The notes under the pieces: generated by a model
What the model was told of the DNA's origin: nothing
The model's database searches: none
What the model saw: only the letters and a program-made list of their open reading frames with translations
Position numbers and translations under genes: made by a program
Shown here: piece after piece, positions 24,298-24,378 of the stretch
How the letters are laid out: each line of letters begins with the position of its first letter
Numbering within the stretch: the stretch's first letter is position 1
Source: an uncultured Sulfitobacter sp.
GTDB taxonomy: Bacteria > Pseudomonadota > Alphaproteobacteria > Rhodobacterales > Rhodobacteraceae
Assembly (NCBI GenBank): GCA_937923365.1
Contig: CALAIJ010000026.1
Span: 1-24,378, forward strand
Length of the DNA stretch: 24,378 nucleotides
Reading direction: 5' to 3'

Positions 24298-24378
24298 GTG
24301 TCTTCCTCCCCTGATGGCCTTCTGGCGGCCCTTTATTAAGTGGCGGAAAGGATGCGGCGGATCGCCCGTCTAGGCAAG
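24298..24378 (-). promoter_or_regulatory. Upstream region of the acyl-CoA synthetase gene
   Basis: These 81 bases before the ATG hold a strong ribosome site (GGGGAGG) and an AT-rich patch ACTTAATAAAG on the minus strand, at about 24333-24343, that could be a -10 region. No matching -35 box is clear and the window ends too soon to tell whether another gene lies upstream. Confidence 0.3.

Overview
The window is a GC-rich stretch of an alphaproteobacterial chromosome, most likely from the Roseobacter group (Rhodobacteraceae). The grounds are gene content and protein style: a BciA-type 8-vinyl reductase, a BapA-like adhesin with its own type I exporter, a Tat-exported family 5 binding protein with a fused DppD/DppF ATPase, tight ATGA/GTGA overlaps and strong GC at third codon positions. 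No rRNA, tRNA, transposase, phage gene or CRISPR array was seen. Genus cannot be fixed from the sequence alone.

Layout. (1) 1-2897, plus strand: the tail of one cytochrome b561-like gene, a complete second one, a zinc-ribbon membrane protein, a nitroreductase and D-aminoacyl-tRNA deacylase (dtd). The genes overlap or are closely spaced. (2) 2898-3122: a convergent spacer almost filled by a 165-bp nested inverted repeat. (3) 3123-11132, minus strand: a complete surface-adhesin export locus, transcribed as adhesin, TolC-like lipoprotein, ABC exporter, HlyD adaptor. The last three genes overlap by 4 bases each. (4) 11133-11443: an AT-rich divergent control region. (5) 11444-18825, plus strand: a CocE/NonD (peptidase S15-like) hydrolase followed by a complete peptide-type ABC importer (binding protein, two permeases, one double ATPase), with hairpin-rich spacers between several of the genes. 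(6) 18954-19472, minus strand: a membrane-anchored thioredoxin-like protein. (7) 19613-21480, plus strand: a BciA-like reductase of bacteriochlorophyll synthesis and a type I phosphodiesterase/alkaline phosphatase family enzyme. (8) 21497-24297, minus strand: an acyl-CoA synthetase translationally coupled to an HSL-type esterase.

How the genes work together. The adhesin locus supplies a cysteine-free Ig-repeat protein plus all three parts of the channel that would carry it to the cell surface, so it reads as a self-contained attachment or biofilm module. The hydrolase and importer probably take up peptide-like or ester-like compounds and cleave them in the cytoplasm. The esterase/ligase pair fits ester hydrolysis followed by activation of the released acid to its CoA thioester. 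bciA suggests a present or past aerobic anoxygenic phototroph.

The most unusual features are the long inverted-repeat element after dtd, a second family of GC-rich hairpin elements (a shared 16-base head at 16166 and 18917), the predicted lipid anchor on the TolC-like protein, the LSIGQ signature in the exporter ATPase, and a possible LapG-like cleavage site in an adhesin with no RTX repeats. I did not find a clearly new multi-gene defence or signalling system.
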